Shown here: one piece after another, positions 41,144 through 50,005 of the stretch
Layout: each line of letters starts with the position of its first letter
Numbering within the stretch: position 1 is the first letter of the stretch
Source of the DNA: GCA-2720865 sp047630275
Lineage (GTDB): Bacteria > Bdellovibrionota > Bacteriovoracia > Bacteriovoracales > Bacteriovoracaceae
Length of the DNA: 64,000 nucleotides
Direction of reading: 5' to 3'
NCBI GenBank assembly: GCA_047630275.1
Contig: JBLHVN010000001.1
Location: 1-64,000 of the forward strand
Position numbers and translations under genes: made by a program
The notes under the pieces: generated by a model
Told to the model about the DNA's origin: nothing
Database searches by the model: none
Seen by the model: only the letters and a program-made list of their open reading frames with translations

Positions 41144-44019
41144 AAAACTTGAAGATCATATTTTTTATTTTCCTTTTTTGCTCAAGTGCATTTGCTGCTT
41201 CTGTTGAAGAGAGAAGAACCAAAGTAATCTCTATTATTGATCAAGAGCTAAAAGAAATTACTAGATTGAATAAACAAACAGGAAGTAGAAATCCCAATCT
41301 CTTGTTGAGAATGGCTGAACTTCTTCTTGAAAAAGCTCGGCATGTAAAAGAACAAGAAAATGCGGTTTATCTCGGCCTAGACTCACTTCAGAGAGCTAGT
41401 GTAAATAAATCAAAATATTTTAAAAAATCCCAGAAATATTTCGTTCAGGCTCAGAAAACCTGTTACTACATCTTGAAAAGATTTAAAAAGTTCAAACAAA
41501 AAGGCGATGTATATTATATTCTCGCCTACAATGCTAAAGAATTTCAACAACAAGAAAAGGCACAGGAGTTTTTTAAAAGAGCGATGAAGTACTCTTCTCG
41601 TAACTCAAACTCAAGTCAAAAGTCTAAGATTGCCTTAGCGCAAATATACTACAATAAAAAAGATTATAGAAAAGCGATTCCTTTGTTCGAGCAAGCTTTT
41701 AAAAGCAAGAAGGACCGTTGGTATACTAAAGATGCTTATAATCTAGCATGGTGTTACTTTAGAACGAAGCAAAGAAGCAAAGCAATTAAGCTGATGAATG
41801 AGGTTTATGAGCTGAGTAAGAATAGTCGATATGTAAACATGAGCAGTGCTGTTGAAAGAGACTTGGCGTTCTTTTATACTGAAGCAGGACAAACAAAGTC
41901 AGCCATTAATTTTTATAAGAAAAGTGGTAAAGACATCTCTTCAAATCTTATTAAAGTCGCTAAATACTTGATCACTCAAGGTAAGAATCCTACTAGTGCA
42001 GAGAGAGCTCTTTCCGAAGCTAAGAATTATGTAACCGATCCAAAAGAGAGAATAGATGCGAACATTGCCCTTTTAGGACTTTATGAAAGATTTGGAAACA
42101 CTTCGAAGCACTTAAAGGTCTGTGAAGAACTATACGGCGATTTCCAACAAGGAAACTTAGATGAAGATTCTCTAGATCAGCTAAAGTATCATGTCCAAAA
42201 AATGTCAGCATTACTACAGAAGCAAGTTGCATCAAAGAGATACGAGAAACAGCGAAGAACCAAGAGAAATAAAGCTAAAAAAGCTATCGCTTACTTTAAT
42301 ATACTCGCAGGTTTAGACACTAAAAATACTCATAGAGCCTCTTTTCATGCTGCAGAGACGAACTATGCAAGTAATAAATATGACGAGGCCGTTGTTCAGT
42401 ATGATAGGGCTTTCAAGCTATCAAAACAAAAAGGTGATTCGAAGATAGCCGGATTGGCCTTAGAAGGGATGATTGCATCCCTTGGTGCTAAGAGTATTAA
42501 AAAATCTACAACAGATGCCTATTTAACTAAGGTGTATCTTCTTTATCTTCAGAACAAACCTAAGTCTAAGAAAAGTTATAAAATCTACCAAAGGCTTTTC
42601 TCGGCTTATATTGAAAAGAAAGAATTTGGTAATGCTGAAAAAGTTCTTTATGCCTTTAAGAAAAATTATCCTAAAGATTACTCTACTCAAGAAGCCATGA
42701 TCGCTAAAATTATGGATCACTATAAAGATAAGAATGATAAAGATTCCATAAAGCTATGGGTGACAAGAATCAACCGTGGAGAATTCAAGGTTTCAAAAAA
42801 ATATGCAAGGAAACTGAAGCTCCTTCTTCTTACAATGCAGTTTGAAGGTGTAGAGAAATTTAACACAAAAGGTGATAAGACAAACGCCCTTAAAGGATAT
42901 GTACAAATCTATAGAAATAAAGACAGCAGTAGTGATGCAAAAAAGAATGCCGCCTATAATATCGCCGTTCTATTTTATGAACTAGGAAATAAGAAATACT
43001 CATATCTTTGGTCAGAGAAAGCGTTAAATCAAATGAATGGATCAGATGTTAAAAAGTTTGATGGCTCCTTTTTGGCTATATCAAGTGATCTTTTTAACAG
43101 ACAAGAATTTGAGGGTTCAGCAAAGATTAATCAATTAGTCTTAGCGAAACTCTGTAAACAAAACTCAAAGAATAAGAAACTTTTCTTTAGGAACTCTAAT
43201 GTCATCTTACTTTCGGAGAAAAAGCTCAATGAAAGTCAAAACCTTATTAAAAAAGGGCTTCAGTGCTCAATTGAAGCAGATGAAATTAAAAGAGCTAGAG
43301 TTGACTTGATGAATGCTGTGATTGAAGAAGAAAAATGGGGTCTTTTAGAATCCCTTATTAATACCTTAAGTGTCGATAAATCATACAGGGCAGAACTAAT
43401 TCAACCATTAAGTATCTTAAGAAGTGCATTTATCTCTACAGGCAGAGAAAGTGAAGCAGAAAGAATAAAGAAAAGAATTCTTTCCTACTACAATACTGCT
43501 AGAAAGAGAAGACAGTCCATTCCCCTCGAGGCCCTAGATGTTGTTGCGAGCTTTGAACTTATATCGCTTGAAGCTAAAACAAAACAACTACAGAGAGTCA
43601 GGCTAGAGTTTCCTGAAAAGGTCTACAACGATCGTTTGAAGAAAAAGTTCGAGCTACTCGATCGAGTCACTTCGAAAGCACTAAAGATCTTAGAGATTGG
43701 TTCTGGTGTGGGAATTGTTGCCTCTTACAAATACCTAGTGCTCAGCTACCAAGGCCTTGTGGATGATATCTCAAGGTTTGCACCAGCTGGAAAGTCACCT
43801 GAGTATGTAAAATCCTTTCAGGGAACCATGAGAAAGATAGTTCTTCCTCTAAATCAAAAAGCCCAGGACTTTAGACGTGAAGCAAGAAAGCAAATTATTA
43901 AAAGCTCAATCCTTTCAAAAGAGAATAATTTCTTCTTGAATGGTGAAAAACTCAAGTTTTCACTAGAATTTTCCCCTCGACGTGAAGGGGTGTTAATGGA
44001 CAGGGGTGGTGGACAATGA
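41140..44019 (+). CDS. GltD/NfsD-like large TPR protein
   Basis: The 959 residues start with a signal peptide (KNLKIIFFIFLFCSSAFAA). Tetratricopeptide-like helix pairs then run through most of the length (YYILAYNAKEFQQQEKAQEFFKRA, ALAQIYYNKKDYRKAIPLFEQAF, YNLAWCYFRTKQRSKAIKLM, HAAETNYASNKYDEAVVQYDRAF). Lysine is very frequent. Such a protein is expected to be a periplasmic scaffold. Position and size correspond to NfsD/GltD (AgmU) of Myxococcus. It overlaps both neighbours by four bases. Confidence 0.78.
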   Translation: MKNLKIIFFIFLFCSSAFAASVEERRTKVISIIDQELKEITRLNKQTGSRNPNLLLRMAELLLEKARHVKEQENAVYLGLDSLQRASVNKSKYFKKSQKYFVQAQKTCYYILKRFKKFKQKGDVYYILAYNAKEFQQQEKAQEFFKRAMKYSSRNSNSSQKSKIALAQIYYNKKDYRKAIPLFEQAFKSKKDRWYTKDAYNLAWCYFRTKQRSKAIKLMNEVYELSKNSRYVNMSSAVERDLAFFYTEAGQTKSAINFYKKSGKDISSNLIKVAKYLITQGKNPTSAERALSEAKNYVTDPKERIDANIALLGLYERFGNTSKHLKVCEELYGDFQQGNLDEDSLDQLKYHVQKMSALLQKQVASKRYEKQRRTKRNKAKKAIAYFNILAGLDTKNTHRASFHAAETNYASNKYDEAVVQYDRAFKLSKQKGDSKIAGLALEGMIASLGAKSIKKSTTDAYLTKVYLLYLQNKPKSKKSYKIYQRLFSAYIEKKEFGNAEKVLYAFKKNYPKDYSTQEAMIAKIMDHYKDKNDKDSIKLWVTRINRGEFKVSKKYARKLKLLLLTMQFEGVEKFNTKGDKTNALKGYVQIYRNKDSSSDAKKNAAYNIAVLFYELGNKKYSYLWSEKALNQMNGSDVKKFDGSFLAISSDLFNRQEFEGSAKINQLVLAKLCKQNSKNKKLFFRNSNVILLSEKKLNESQNLIKKGLQCSIEADEIKRARVDLMNAVIEEEKWGLLESLINTLSVDKSYRAELIQPLSILRSAFISTGRESEAERIKKRILSYYNTARKRRQSIPLEALDVVASFELISLEAKTKQLQRVRLEFPEKVYNDRLKKKFELLDRVTSKALKILEIGSGVGIVASYKYLVLSYQGLVDDISRFAPAGKSPEYVKSFQGTMRKIVLPLNQKAQDFRREARKQIIKSSILSKENNFFLNGEKLKFSLEFSPRREGVLMDRGGGQ

Positions 44020-44921
44020 AATATATATTGATGACCTTCATTCTCGTTATAAGTTCTTGTGGTAGTTCAGATAAAAACTCTAGCGCAGGTTCAACTCCAG
44101 AAGACAAGGAATTCGGATGGATCGAAAATAAAGCATTTAATAAAGTATCAGAAGTTCCTTACAATAGCTCTGAAGATATCTTCAAAGAAGTTATGAATGA
44201 TGACTCACTATCTGCAGAGTCAATATCGCGACTTCCAGCTCCTAAAATAGAAAGAATCTCTGAATCGAGTGACCCTGTAAGTCAAGGAATTGGCAAATGC
44301 TATGGTAAAGACTTTGCGGAGGCCGAGAAGGTCTTTGAGAGCAACTACAAACGTTATAAAAATCACCCAGGCTATTGGAACCAAATTGGAACCTGTCAGT
44401 TTTTAAAAGGTGAGTATAGGAAGGCTCTTTTATTTTATAATAAATCGAGAGGTCTAAATCCCAGATATGCACCCCCTGTTAATAATATTGGTGTCATACA
44501 CCAGAGACAAGGTAGAGATCAGAAAGCATTGTCAGCCTATGAAAAAGCAGTTGAGTTGAATAAGTTTTCTTTAACACCTCTATTTAACTTAGGTCAGCTT
44601 TACTTAAAATATGGATTTGTTGAGAAAGCAGAAGGTGTTTTCAATACTCTTTATAGAAAAAATTCAGATGATGTAGACGTGTTAAGTGCTCTAGGTACAA
44701 GTGCTCTACTAAAAGAAGACTACTCTAGGGCAGTCTCTTTTTTCTCAAAAATCCCAAGAAGGCAGTTAAGTGAGGCTAAGCTTGGCCTAAATTTCTCAGT
44801 GGCCCTTAAAGCAGCCGGAAGAGAAAAGGATGCTAAAACAGTATTTGAGAGAGTGGACCCTCAATCTTTAGGTGATCTTGGTGGTTATTACAATAAAGTA
44901 GGGAGATTTATCAATGAGTAA
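44016..44921 (+). CDS. GltE/NfsE-like TPR lipoprotein
   Basis: The 301 residues begin with a lipoprotein signal (lipobox VISSC, Cys about residue 15), so the protein is lipid-anchored. Canonical TPR units follow: YWNQIGTCQFLKGEYRKALLFYNKS, APPVNNIGVIHQRQGRDQKALSAYEKAVEL, LTPLFNLGQLYLKYGFVEKAEGVF and VDVLSALGTSALLKEDYSRAVSFF. It fits the TPR lipoprotein at this point of nfs/glt clusters, expected at the outer membrane. Confidence 0.8.
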   Translation: MKYILMTFILVISSCGSSDKNSSAGSTPEDKEFGWIENKAFNKVSEVPYNSSEDIFKEVMNDDSLSAESISRLPAPKIERISESSDPVSQGIGKCYGKDFAEAEKVFESNYKRYKNHPGYWNQIGTCQFLKGEYRKALLFYNKSRGLNPRYAPPVNNIGVIHQRQGRDQKALSAYEKAVELNKFSLTPLFNLGQLYLKYGFVEKAEGVFNTLYRKNSDDVDVLSALGTSALLKEDYSRAVSFFSKIPRRQLSEAKLGLNFSVALKAAGREKDAKTVFERVDPQSLGDLGGYYNKVGRFINE

Positions 44922-45174
44922 ATTAATCATCTTACTGCTTTTTATTTCGAGTGCTTCGCTTGCACAGTCTGGAAATCAGAAGAAAGAAAGAATTATTTAT
45001 AAATATAAAAAATATCAGAAGTTTGATTTTGAAGATCTAACTATTGAGGGAGAAACAGGTTCTCCTCCAGATTTAGGTGACGGAACTAGAACACAGCAGA
45101 AATTTAGAAATAAACTCCCTTATCGTAAAAACTTCAATCCCGAGATTAGAAAAGGGATTGAAAGAATAAGGTAG
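44914..45174 (+). CDS. Small periplasmic protein in Glt/Nfs-like cluster
   Basis: The 86 residues have a signal peptide (KLIILLLFISSASLA). The mature part of about 68 residues is highly charged and probably unstructured (KKERIIYKYKKYQKFDFEDLTIEG). It ends in a basic PYRKNFNPEIRKGIERIR. The position, between the lipoprotein and the FHA protein, is that of nfsF/gltF. It overlaps the lipoprotein gene by eight bases. Similarity to NfsF itself cannot be judged by eye. Confidence 0.68.
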   Translation: MSKLIILLLFISSASLAQSGNQKKERIIYKYKKYQKFDFEDLTIEGETGSPPDLGDGTRTQQKFRNKLPYRKNFNPEIRKGIERIR

Positions 45175-45192
45175 TACAAGCAAGGAGAGCTT

Positions 45193-47166
45193 GTGGAAGT
45201 CGAGAATGGTAAAGTACAGGTCGCGTTCGAACTTAATCCTATTAATGGTAAGGATGAGGGCGGCTATCCAATTAAAAAGAAACGACTTTTAGTTGGCCGT
45301 TCCAAAGCCTGTGATATTGTGCTGGATCACGATGATATTACTGCCATTCACGCAGTTATTGAAGTCACTAAATCTGGAAACAAAATTTACGATATGAATT
45401 CGACCAACGGTACTTTCGTTAATGGAAAGAGCGTGGTTGTTGAAGAATTTAAATTAGGAGATGAACTGCGTTTTGGTTCAAACCTTTATACATTTAAAGA
45501 GTATTCTAAAGAAGACATTTTGCCCCCACCATTAGCAATGCTAGATGATGGGCTACCTCCAGTTATAGACGAATCACCTCGGCTGCCTAAACCACCAAGT
45601 GAAGTTGAAGCTAGAGAGACAGCAGAGTATGTCCCTGTGGTTGAATATCCATTGGCAAGAGATCCAAATGCTGAATTCAGCGAATACATCTTTGAAGATT
45701 CTGATAAACTATATCCAATTTTTAAATATGATGTTTCTAAGTCTTCAGTTGAAATCATTGTCCTTTTTAAAGACAGGGTATACTCGGTCGATTTCCTACC
45801 TGATCGAGATGGTATTTATAATTTAGTTGGATTTCAACCTGATGAAAGTGATGTTGAATACTCATATTTAGGTAAAGATGAGAAAGTTCCCCTTGTTAAG
45901 ATGACAAATGGACATTCAATAGTCTTTCCTATACCTGGCTATGAAATGCAGTCCTTGTCAGATAATGAAATCAGCACTAACAGCAGCGAGATTGAACTTC
46001 ATAGAGATGATATCCTTAGATTTCAAAATGGAGATCTACAAGTTTTTGTAAGAGGAGACGAGGCACCTCCAAAGGTTGCTCCTGCCCCAATGTTGAGACG
46101 AGACAGTGGAGATTTGAAGAAGTATTTCTTACTTATGTTACTTCTCGTTACCTTTGTCATGGGAAGCTTAACATTCATTGAAGTTGATGAAGAAATAGAA
46201 AAAGAAAAAGTTCCAGATAGGATTGCCAAGATTCTGTATAAAAAGAAATTCAAAGCAAAGAAATCTCCAGCAATTGATAAAACAAAGAACAAACCAAAGG
46301 AAAAAGTACAAAAGTCTAACACTCTTGCTCAAAAGAATAGCTCAACCCAGCAAAAGAAAGTGGTGGTTGATAAGAGTAAAGTTAAGGTTGGAACAAAAGG
46401 AAGTAAGAGCGCTAAGAAAACTGGATTAGTAAAAAAAGCTTCACCTAATAAAGGTAAGAAAGATAACTTAGTTGATAAAGTAACTCCTAAGAAAAAGAGT
46501 GGAAGTGGAAAGCCTAGGAGCACTAATAAGCCAGCAAAGGTAACGGCGAAGTCCAAGTCTAAAGGCAGAGTTGATACTTATAAATCCTTCAACTTTAAAA
46601 GTACGGTTAGCAGTTTACTAAGTAAAGGCGGAGCGACAAGCACATTTAAGGCTCAAAGTAACTCAGCCTCCGTATCAGATTCAAGTAGTGTTGACTCAGG
46701 TGATACTGATGGTGCAACTCTTAAGAAAGCTACCGTCAGTAATAACGTGGGCAGCTTATCTGGCTCAGCTCAAGGAAAGCTAGATTCAAGTAAAGGCGTA
46801 GAAGGCCTTGTTGATAAAAAGAATATCTATACGGCGGGACTTCCGTTTAAGACTGTCATCCTAGGTGGAATGGATCCAGATATTATCAGAAAGATTATTG
46901 AGGACCATATACCCCAGTTTAGATACTGTTATCAAAAAGAGTTAGATAAAGCGGCAAGAGAGTTTAGTGGAGTTGTAAGACTAAACTTTATTATCGGAGC
47001 CAGTGGTCACGTAACAAAAGCCGGAGTCGATTCATTCAGTCCATTACCAGTACGAGTAAAGGGATGCGTGGTAAATGTACTAAAAGGAATCAAGTTCCCA
47101 GAGCCATTAGGTGGCGGCGTTGTTGAAGTGAATCAACCCTTCAACTTCTACCCCAAGAGGAAATGA
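45193..47166 (+). CDS. GltG/NfsG-like FHA-transmembrane-AgmX/TonB-type protein
   Basis: The 657 residues cross the inner membrane. An FHA domain lies at about residues 28-100 (LLVGRSKACDIVLDHDDI, IYDMNSTNGTFVNGK), which would bind phosphothreonine in the cytoplasm. After a variable region there is one membrane segment (about 308-328, YFLLMLLLVTFVMGSLTF) and a long Lys/Ser/Thr-rich periplasmic stalk. The AgmX/PglI-type C-terminal domain follows (about 557-657, FRYCYQKELDKA, FIIGASGHVTKAGV, GIKFPEPLGG). The GTG start follows AAGGAG. It would couple the motor to periplasmic partners. Confidence 0.85.
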   Translation: MEVENGKVQVAFELNPINGKDEGGYPIKKKRLLVGRSKACDIVLDHDDITAIHAVIEVTKSGNKIYDMNSTNGTFVNGKSVVVEEFKLGDELRFGSNLYTFKEYSKEDILPPPLAMLDDGLPPVIDESPRLPKPPSEVEARETAEYVPVVEYPLARDPNAEFSEYIFEDSDKLYPIFKYDVSKSSVEIIVLFKDRVYSVDFLPDRDGIYNLVGFQPDESDVEYSYLGKDEKVPLVKMTNGHSIVFPIPGYEMQSLSDNEISTNSSEIELHRDDILRFQNGDLQVFVRGDEAPPKVAPAPMLRRDSGDLKKYFLLMLLLVTFVMGSLTFIEVDEEIEKEKVPDRIAKILYKKKFKAKKSPAIDKTKNKPKEKVQKSNTLAQKNSSTQQKKVVVDKSKVKVGTKGSKSAKKTGLVKKASPNKGKKDNLVDKVTPKKKSGSGKPRSTNKPAKVTAKSKSKGRVDTYKSFNFKSTVSSLLSKGGATSTFKAQSNSASVSDSSSVDSGDTDGATLKKATVSNNVGSLSGSAQGKLDSSKGVEGLVDKKNIYTAGLPFKTVILGGMDPDIIRKIIEDHIPQFRYCYQKELDKAAREFSGVVRLNFIIGASGHVTKAGVDSFSPLPVRVKGCVVNVLKGIKFPEPLGGGVVEVNQPFNFYPKRK

Positions 47167-47591
47167 CCCGCAGTCAAATCGCATCGTGATTTGATGCGGA
47201 GTCATCGTAAATATCCGAGGAAGCGCTAGCGCCCCAAAGATTTCGCGGAGTATCTCTCTCATTTAATTCAGTTCCATGAAGGCATCGAGTTCACTACCAC
47301 GGGAAATCGCTCTAACTCTTAACTAATTTGTAGCCCTTGGTTAATCGTCGCTTACGATTAATCTGATTTAAAACCTTTGGTTTTAGAGTTAGAATAAATA
47401 AGTAAAATACTCCGCGCGCTTTGGACCGCCCTATCGGTTGGTCGTCACTTACGATTAATCTGATTTAAAACCTTTGGTTTTAGAATTAGAATAAATAAGT
47501 GAAACACTCCGCGCGCTTTGGACCGCCCTTTCGGTTGGTCGTCGCTTACGATTAATCTGATTTAAAACCTTTGGTTTTAAATCAGATTAAT
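47167..47591. repeat. Non-coding 420-base region with 97-bp tandem repeat and palindromes
   Basis: There is no convincing gene between the two convergent operons. A unit of 97 bp starts at 47345, 47442 and 47539 (about 2.5 near-identical copies). Each copy has TTACGATTAATCTGATTT early, and the two full copies carry ACTCCGCGCGCTTTGGACCG late. The last copy ends as a perfect 19-bp palindrome (47551-47591). A long hairpin with small bulges lies at 47164-47204, formed by ATTTGATGCGG and its partner, and GCGCTAGCGC is at 47224-47233. Confidence 0.85.
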
Positions 47592-48099
47592 TATCAGTAC
47601 CTAAAACAACAAATTTAAATTGAGAGAAACCAGCAGAAGCGCTGGTATGCATGATTCGCTGAAGGAAGCTGTATTTAATAGACTTATCCACAAGCAGGTT
47701 AAGCTTTCCTGTAAATTCTTTTGCTTTTGGAGCCTGCTTACTGATCTTTTCAATTTCGGCTTTCTTTTGTCTAAGGACCGTTAATAGAGGGATGATTCTA
47801 TTTCCACGGTCAGAGTACTTAGATATAGAAGCTCCTTTATGTATAAGAACTTCTTTATCATCAACCCAAATAGAAGAAGGGGAGACTTGAACAATGGTTC
47901 CTGATGAACTAATGCTTTGTGACTCTGAAATAGGAAGATCAACACCCTTTGGAACTGTGATGACTTGACCTGAACTGTTATAACTTTTTAAGAGGAAAAC
48001 AAGTAGGATTACTAGGATATCCAAAAGCGAAGTAATATCAATATCCATTACTTCTTTCTTTTTTCTTTTACCTCTATTTCTAATAGAACGATTTCTCAT
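47587..48099 (-). CDS. TolR/ExbD-like motor protein (AglS-like)
   Basis: The 170 residues have a basic cytoplasmic N-terminus (RNRGKRKKKEVMDID). One membrane helix carries the proton-path aspartate (ITSLLDILVILLVFLL), and a periplasmic domain follows. ExbD/TolR proteins form the rotor-like core inside a TolQ/ExbB ring. It is the third gene of the TolQ-TolR-TolR operon, the layout of Myxococcus aglRQS that powers gliding. The stop codon lies inside the 19-bp palindrome of the intergenic region. Confidence 0.85.
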   Translation of the reverse strand: MRNRSIRNRGKRKKKEVMDIDITSLLDILVILLVFLLKSYNSSGQVITVPKGVDLPISESQSISSSGTIVQVSPSSIWVDDKEVLIHKGASISKYSDRGNRIIPLLTVLRQKKAEIEKISKQAPKAKEFTGKLNLLVDKSIKYSFLQRIMHTSASAGFSQFKFVVLGTDN

Positions 48100-48650
48100 T
48101 ATTTAGCCTGGGTTCTTACAATACTGCTAATATTGCTAAAAATCATTTGGTCAAAAAGAACACTGATTCTTTCTTGGATTCCCTCTTTAGATCTTCCATA
48201 AATGGCTTCATCTGTTTGGCGAAGAATTCGTGCAGCATCCATTATTTTAACAAGCTTGTCGTAGACTAAGTCTACTTGCGGTTCAATGATTACTCCGCGC
48301 TCTGATTTGTACCTCTTCTTGAGATCGATGAGGTATCTGTGTAGAGCTTCGTTGTCATATTCACCTTCATTATTTTTACTAATAAACTTTACGCTTTTAC
48401 TAGGGACACCAGTAAGAACGTTCACGCCGCTATTACTTATGGATAGAGTAAGGGCTAATGGCTTCTTCTTTGAAGGAGGACTTGACGATAAAATAGGAAC
48501 GTCACTTGGTATCTCATAGATCTTAACGAAGCTTGCCGACATCAGTAAAAAGAAAATGAAAATAAAGACAGCGTCTAGAATAGGAATTAGATTCGGTTTC
48601 GTAAACGCTGGTCTTGATCGGTTTTTTCTTCTACTTGGAGCTTTATACAT
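48099..48650 (-). CDS. TolR/ExbD-like motor protein (AglQ-like)
   Basis: The 183 residues have a basic N-terminus (PSRRKNRSRPAFTKPNLIP), then one membrane helix with the conserved aspartate (ILDAVFIFIFFLLMSASFV) and a periplasmic domain. Its C-terminus overlaps the next gene by one base. Two different TolR-like proteins beside one TolQ-like protein argue for an Agl-type motor rather than an ordinary Tol-Pal or TonB system. No tolB or pal gene is nearby. Confidence 0.86.
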   Translation of the reverse strand: MYKAPSRRKNRSRPAFTKPNLIPILDAVFIFIFFLLMSASFVKIYEIPSDVPILSSSPPSKKKPLALTLSISNSGVNVLTGVPSKSVKFISKNNEGEYDNEALHRYLIDLKKRYKSERGVIIEPQVDLVYDKLVKIMDAARILRQTDEAIYGRSKEGIQERISVLFDQMIFSNISSIVRTQAK

Positions 48651-48653
48651 CTT

Positions 48654-49328
48654 CTAGTCCTCAGCTTTCGTTGTTCCTAAGAGATCAAGCAGCTTTACTG
48701 AGAATTCATCTATCTCATTAATAATCTTTTCTGACTTAGACTGTAGAAAAGTATGAAGCATCATAATGGAGATTGCTGCAAGAAGACCTAGAAACGTAGT
48801 GTTCATAGCTTTAGAAATACCTTGTGCTAGTAACTCAGCTTTTTGAGAAGGATCAGCGGCAGCAACTGCACCAAAAGACTGAATCAATCCTTGAATAGTT
48901 CCTAGTAATCCAAAAAGAGTAGAGATATTAGCTACAAGCTGAAGGTAGTTTAATCTAAGTTCAACCTTGGGTATAACTTCTAATGCTGTCGCGTCAATTG
49001 CATTTTGTATTTGTTCAGTTCTTTGTGTACTTCTTTTAAGGCCACTCTTAAGAACCTTTGGTAAGGCAGCAACAGAACCTGAGCAAACCCTAATCGCTCC
49101 TTGTATATCATTTGATAGAATATATCTTTGTAGTTCATTCATGAATGAAGCACCATCGACATCAAACTTAAAAAAGAGTTTTGAAAATCTTTCTAAACTG
49201 ATCGCAATACCGAAGGCCCAGATTATTACGATGACCCACATAAAGACGCCTCCACTTTGAATGAATTCGGCGAGGCCATTTATAGATGCCATCAATCCTG
49301 TGGCTTGTTCAACTGCTTGGGTTTCCAT
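48654..49328 (-). CDS. TolQ/ExbB-like proton channel (AglR-like)
   Basis: The 224 residues form an MotA/TolQ/ExbB proton-channel protein. There is a first helix (GVFMWVIVIIWAFGIAISLERFSKLFF), a cytoplasmic loop, and two helices (LVANISTLFGLLGTIQGLIQSFGAV; GISKAMNTTFLGLLAAISIMMLHTFL) with the Thr/Gly-rich pattern lining the channel. The start follows AGGAGA. It is the first gene of the motor operon converging on the TPR/FHA cluster. Confidence 0.92.
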   Translation of the reverse strand: METQAVEQATGLMASINGLAEFIQSGGVFMWVIVIIWAFGIAISLERFSKLFFKFDVDGASFMNELQRYILSNDIQGAIRVCSGSVAALPKVLKSGLKRSTQRTEQIQNAIDATALEVIPKVELRLNYLQLVANISTLFGLLGTIQGLIQSFGAVAAADPSQKAELLAQGISKAMNTTFLGLLAAISIMMLHTFLQSKSEKIINEIDEFSVKLLDLLGTTKAED

Positions 49329-49470
49329 TGCTTCTTCTCTCCTGTTGAAACGATAGTTCCGTCATTTCTATTACTTATAGTAATATTGTACAGCAAACAT
49401 GCATTTAGCTGTTCAAAAAATGTCTTGGAAAGAATTACCTAGAAAATAAAAAGAGTATTTAAGTATGAGG

Positions 49471-49493
49471 TAGGGGCAGAAAGACTGCCCCTA
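49471..49493. terminator. Perfect hairpin downstream of trxA
   Basis: TAGGGGCAG (49471-49479) pairs perfectly with CTGCCCCTA (49485-49493) around AAAGA. It lies just after the trxA stop and before the ExbB-like gene's upstream region. On the minus strand there is no T tract, so it may be a rho-assisted or weak terminator or an mRNA 3' stabiliser. Confidence 0.5.
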
Positions 49494-49506
49494 TTATTTA
49501 GTTAGA

Positions 49507-49827
49507 TTAAGCTAATTCTTCAACTAACTTTTTGATCTCTTCTTTACTAGAAACACCAACTAAAGTTTTAGCGATTTCTCCATCTTTAAAAAAGATCATT
49601 GTTGGGATTCCACGAATTCCATATTTTTGAGCAATGTCACCATTGTCATCTACATTAACTTTAACGATATTTACTGACTCAGACTCACCAGCAACTTCAT
49701 CAAGTATCGGAGCTAGCTGACGACAAGGTCCACACCACTCTGCCCAGAAATCAACAAGAACAAGTTTCTCTGATTTAAGAACGTCTTGGTCAAAATTACT
49801 TTGGTCAACTTTACCTACTGCACCCAT
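49507..49827 (-). CDS. trxA: Thioredoxin
   Basis: This is a general disulphide reductase with the active site WCGPC (VDFWAEWCGPCRQLAPIL), the cis-proline loop (GIRGIPTMIFFKDGE) and a length of 106 residues. AAGGAG precedes the ATG. It is transcribed alone. Confidence 0.96.
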   Translation of the reverse strand: MGAVGKVDQSNFDQDVLKSEKLVLVDFWAEWCGPCRQLAPILDEVAGESESVNIVKVNVDDNGDIAQKYGIRGIPTMIFFKDGEIAKTLVGVSSKEEIKKLVEELA

Positions 49828-50005
49828 AAAAACTCCTTAACTAAATTAGGGACCACTTTTTTAACTTATTGACCTCTTTATGTACATAATTTCCCCTTAA
49901 AATACTTGTGCACCGTGTTTTTCGCAGTATGGAAAAAAAAGCCTTCTGTCCCTAAAAAATTCAATGAGATACAATGGTAGAAAGTAATAATTAGTCGGAG
50001 ACTAA

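Noticed and set aside
47341..47591. CRISPR array
   Set aside because: The repeat is 97 bp, tandem without unique spacers, present only about 2.5 times, and there are no cas genes.
47587..49328. Ordinary Tol-Pal or TonB energising complex
   Set aside because: There are two TolR-like genes, no tolA, tolB, pal or tonB nearby, and the operon faces a Glt-like cluster. This is not excluded by sequence alone.
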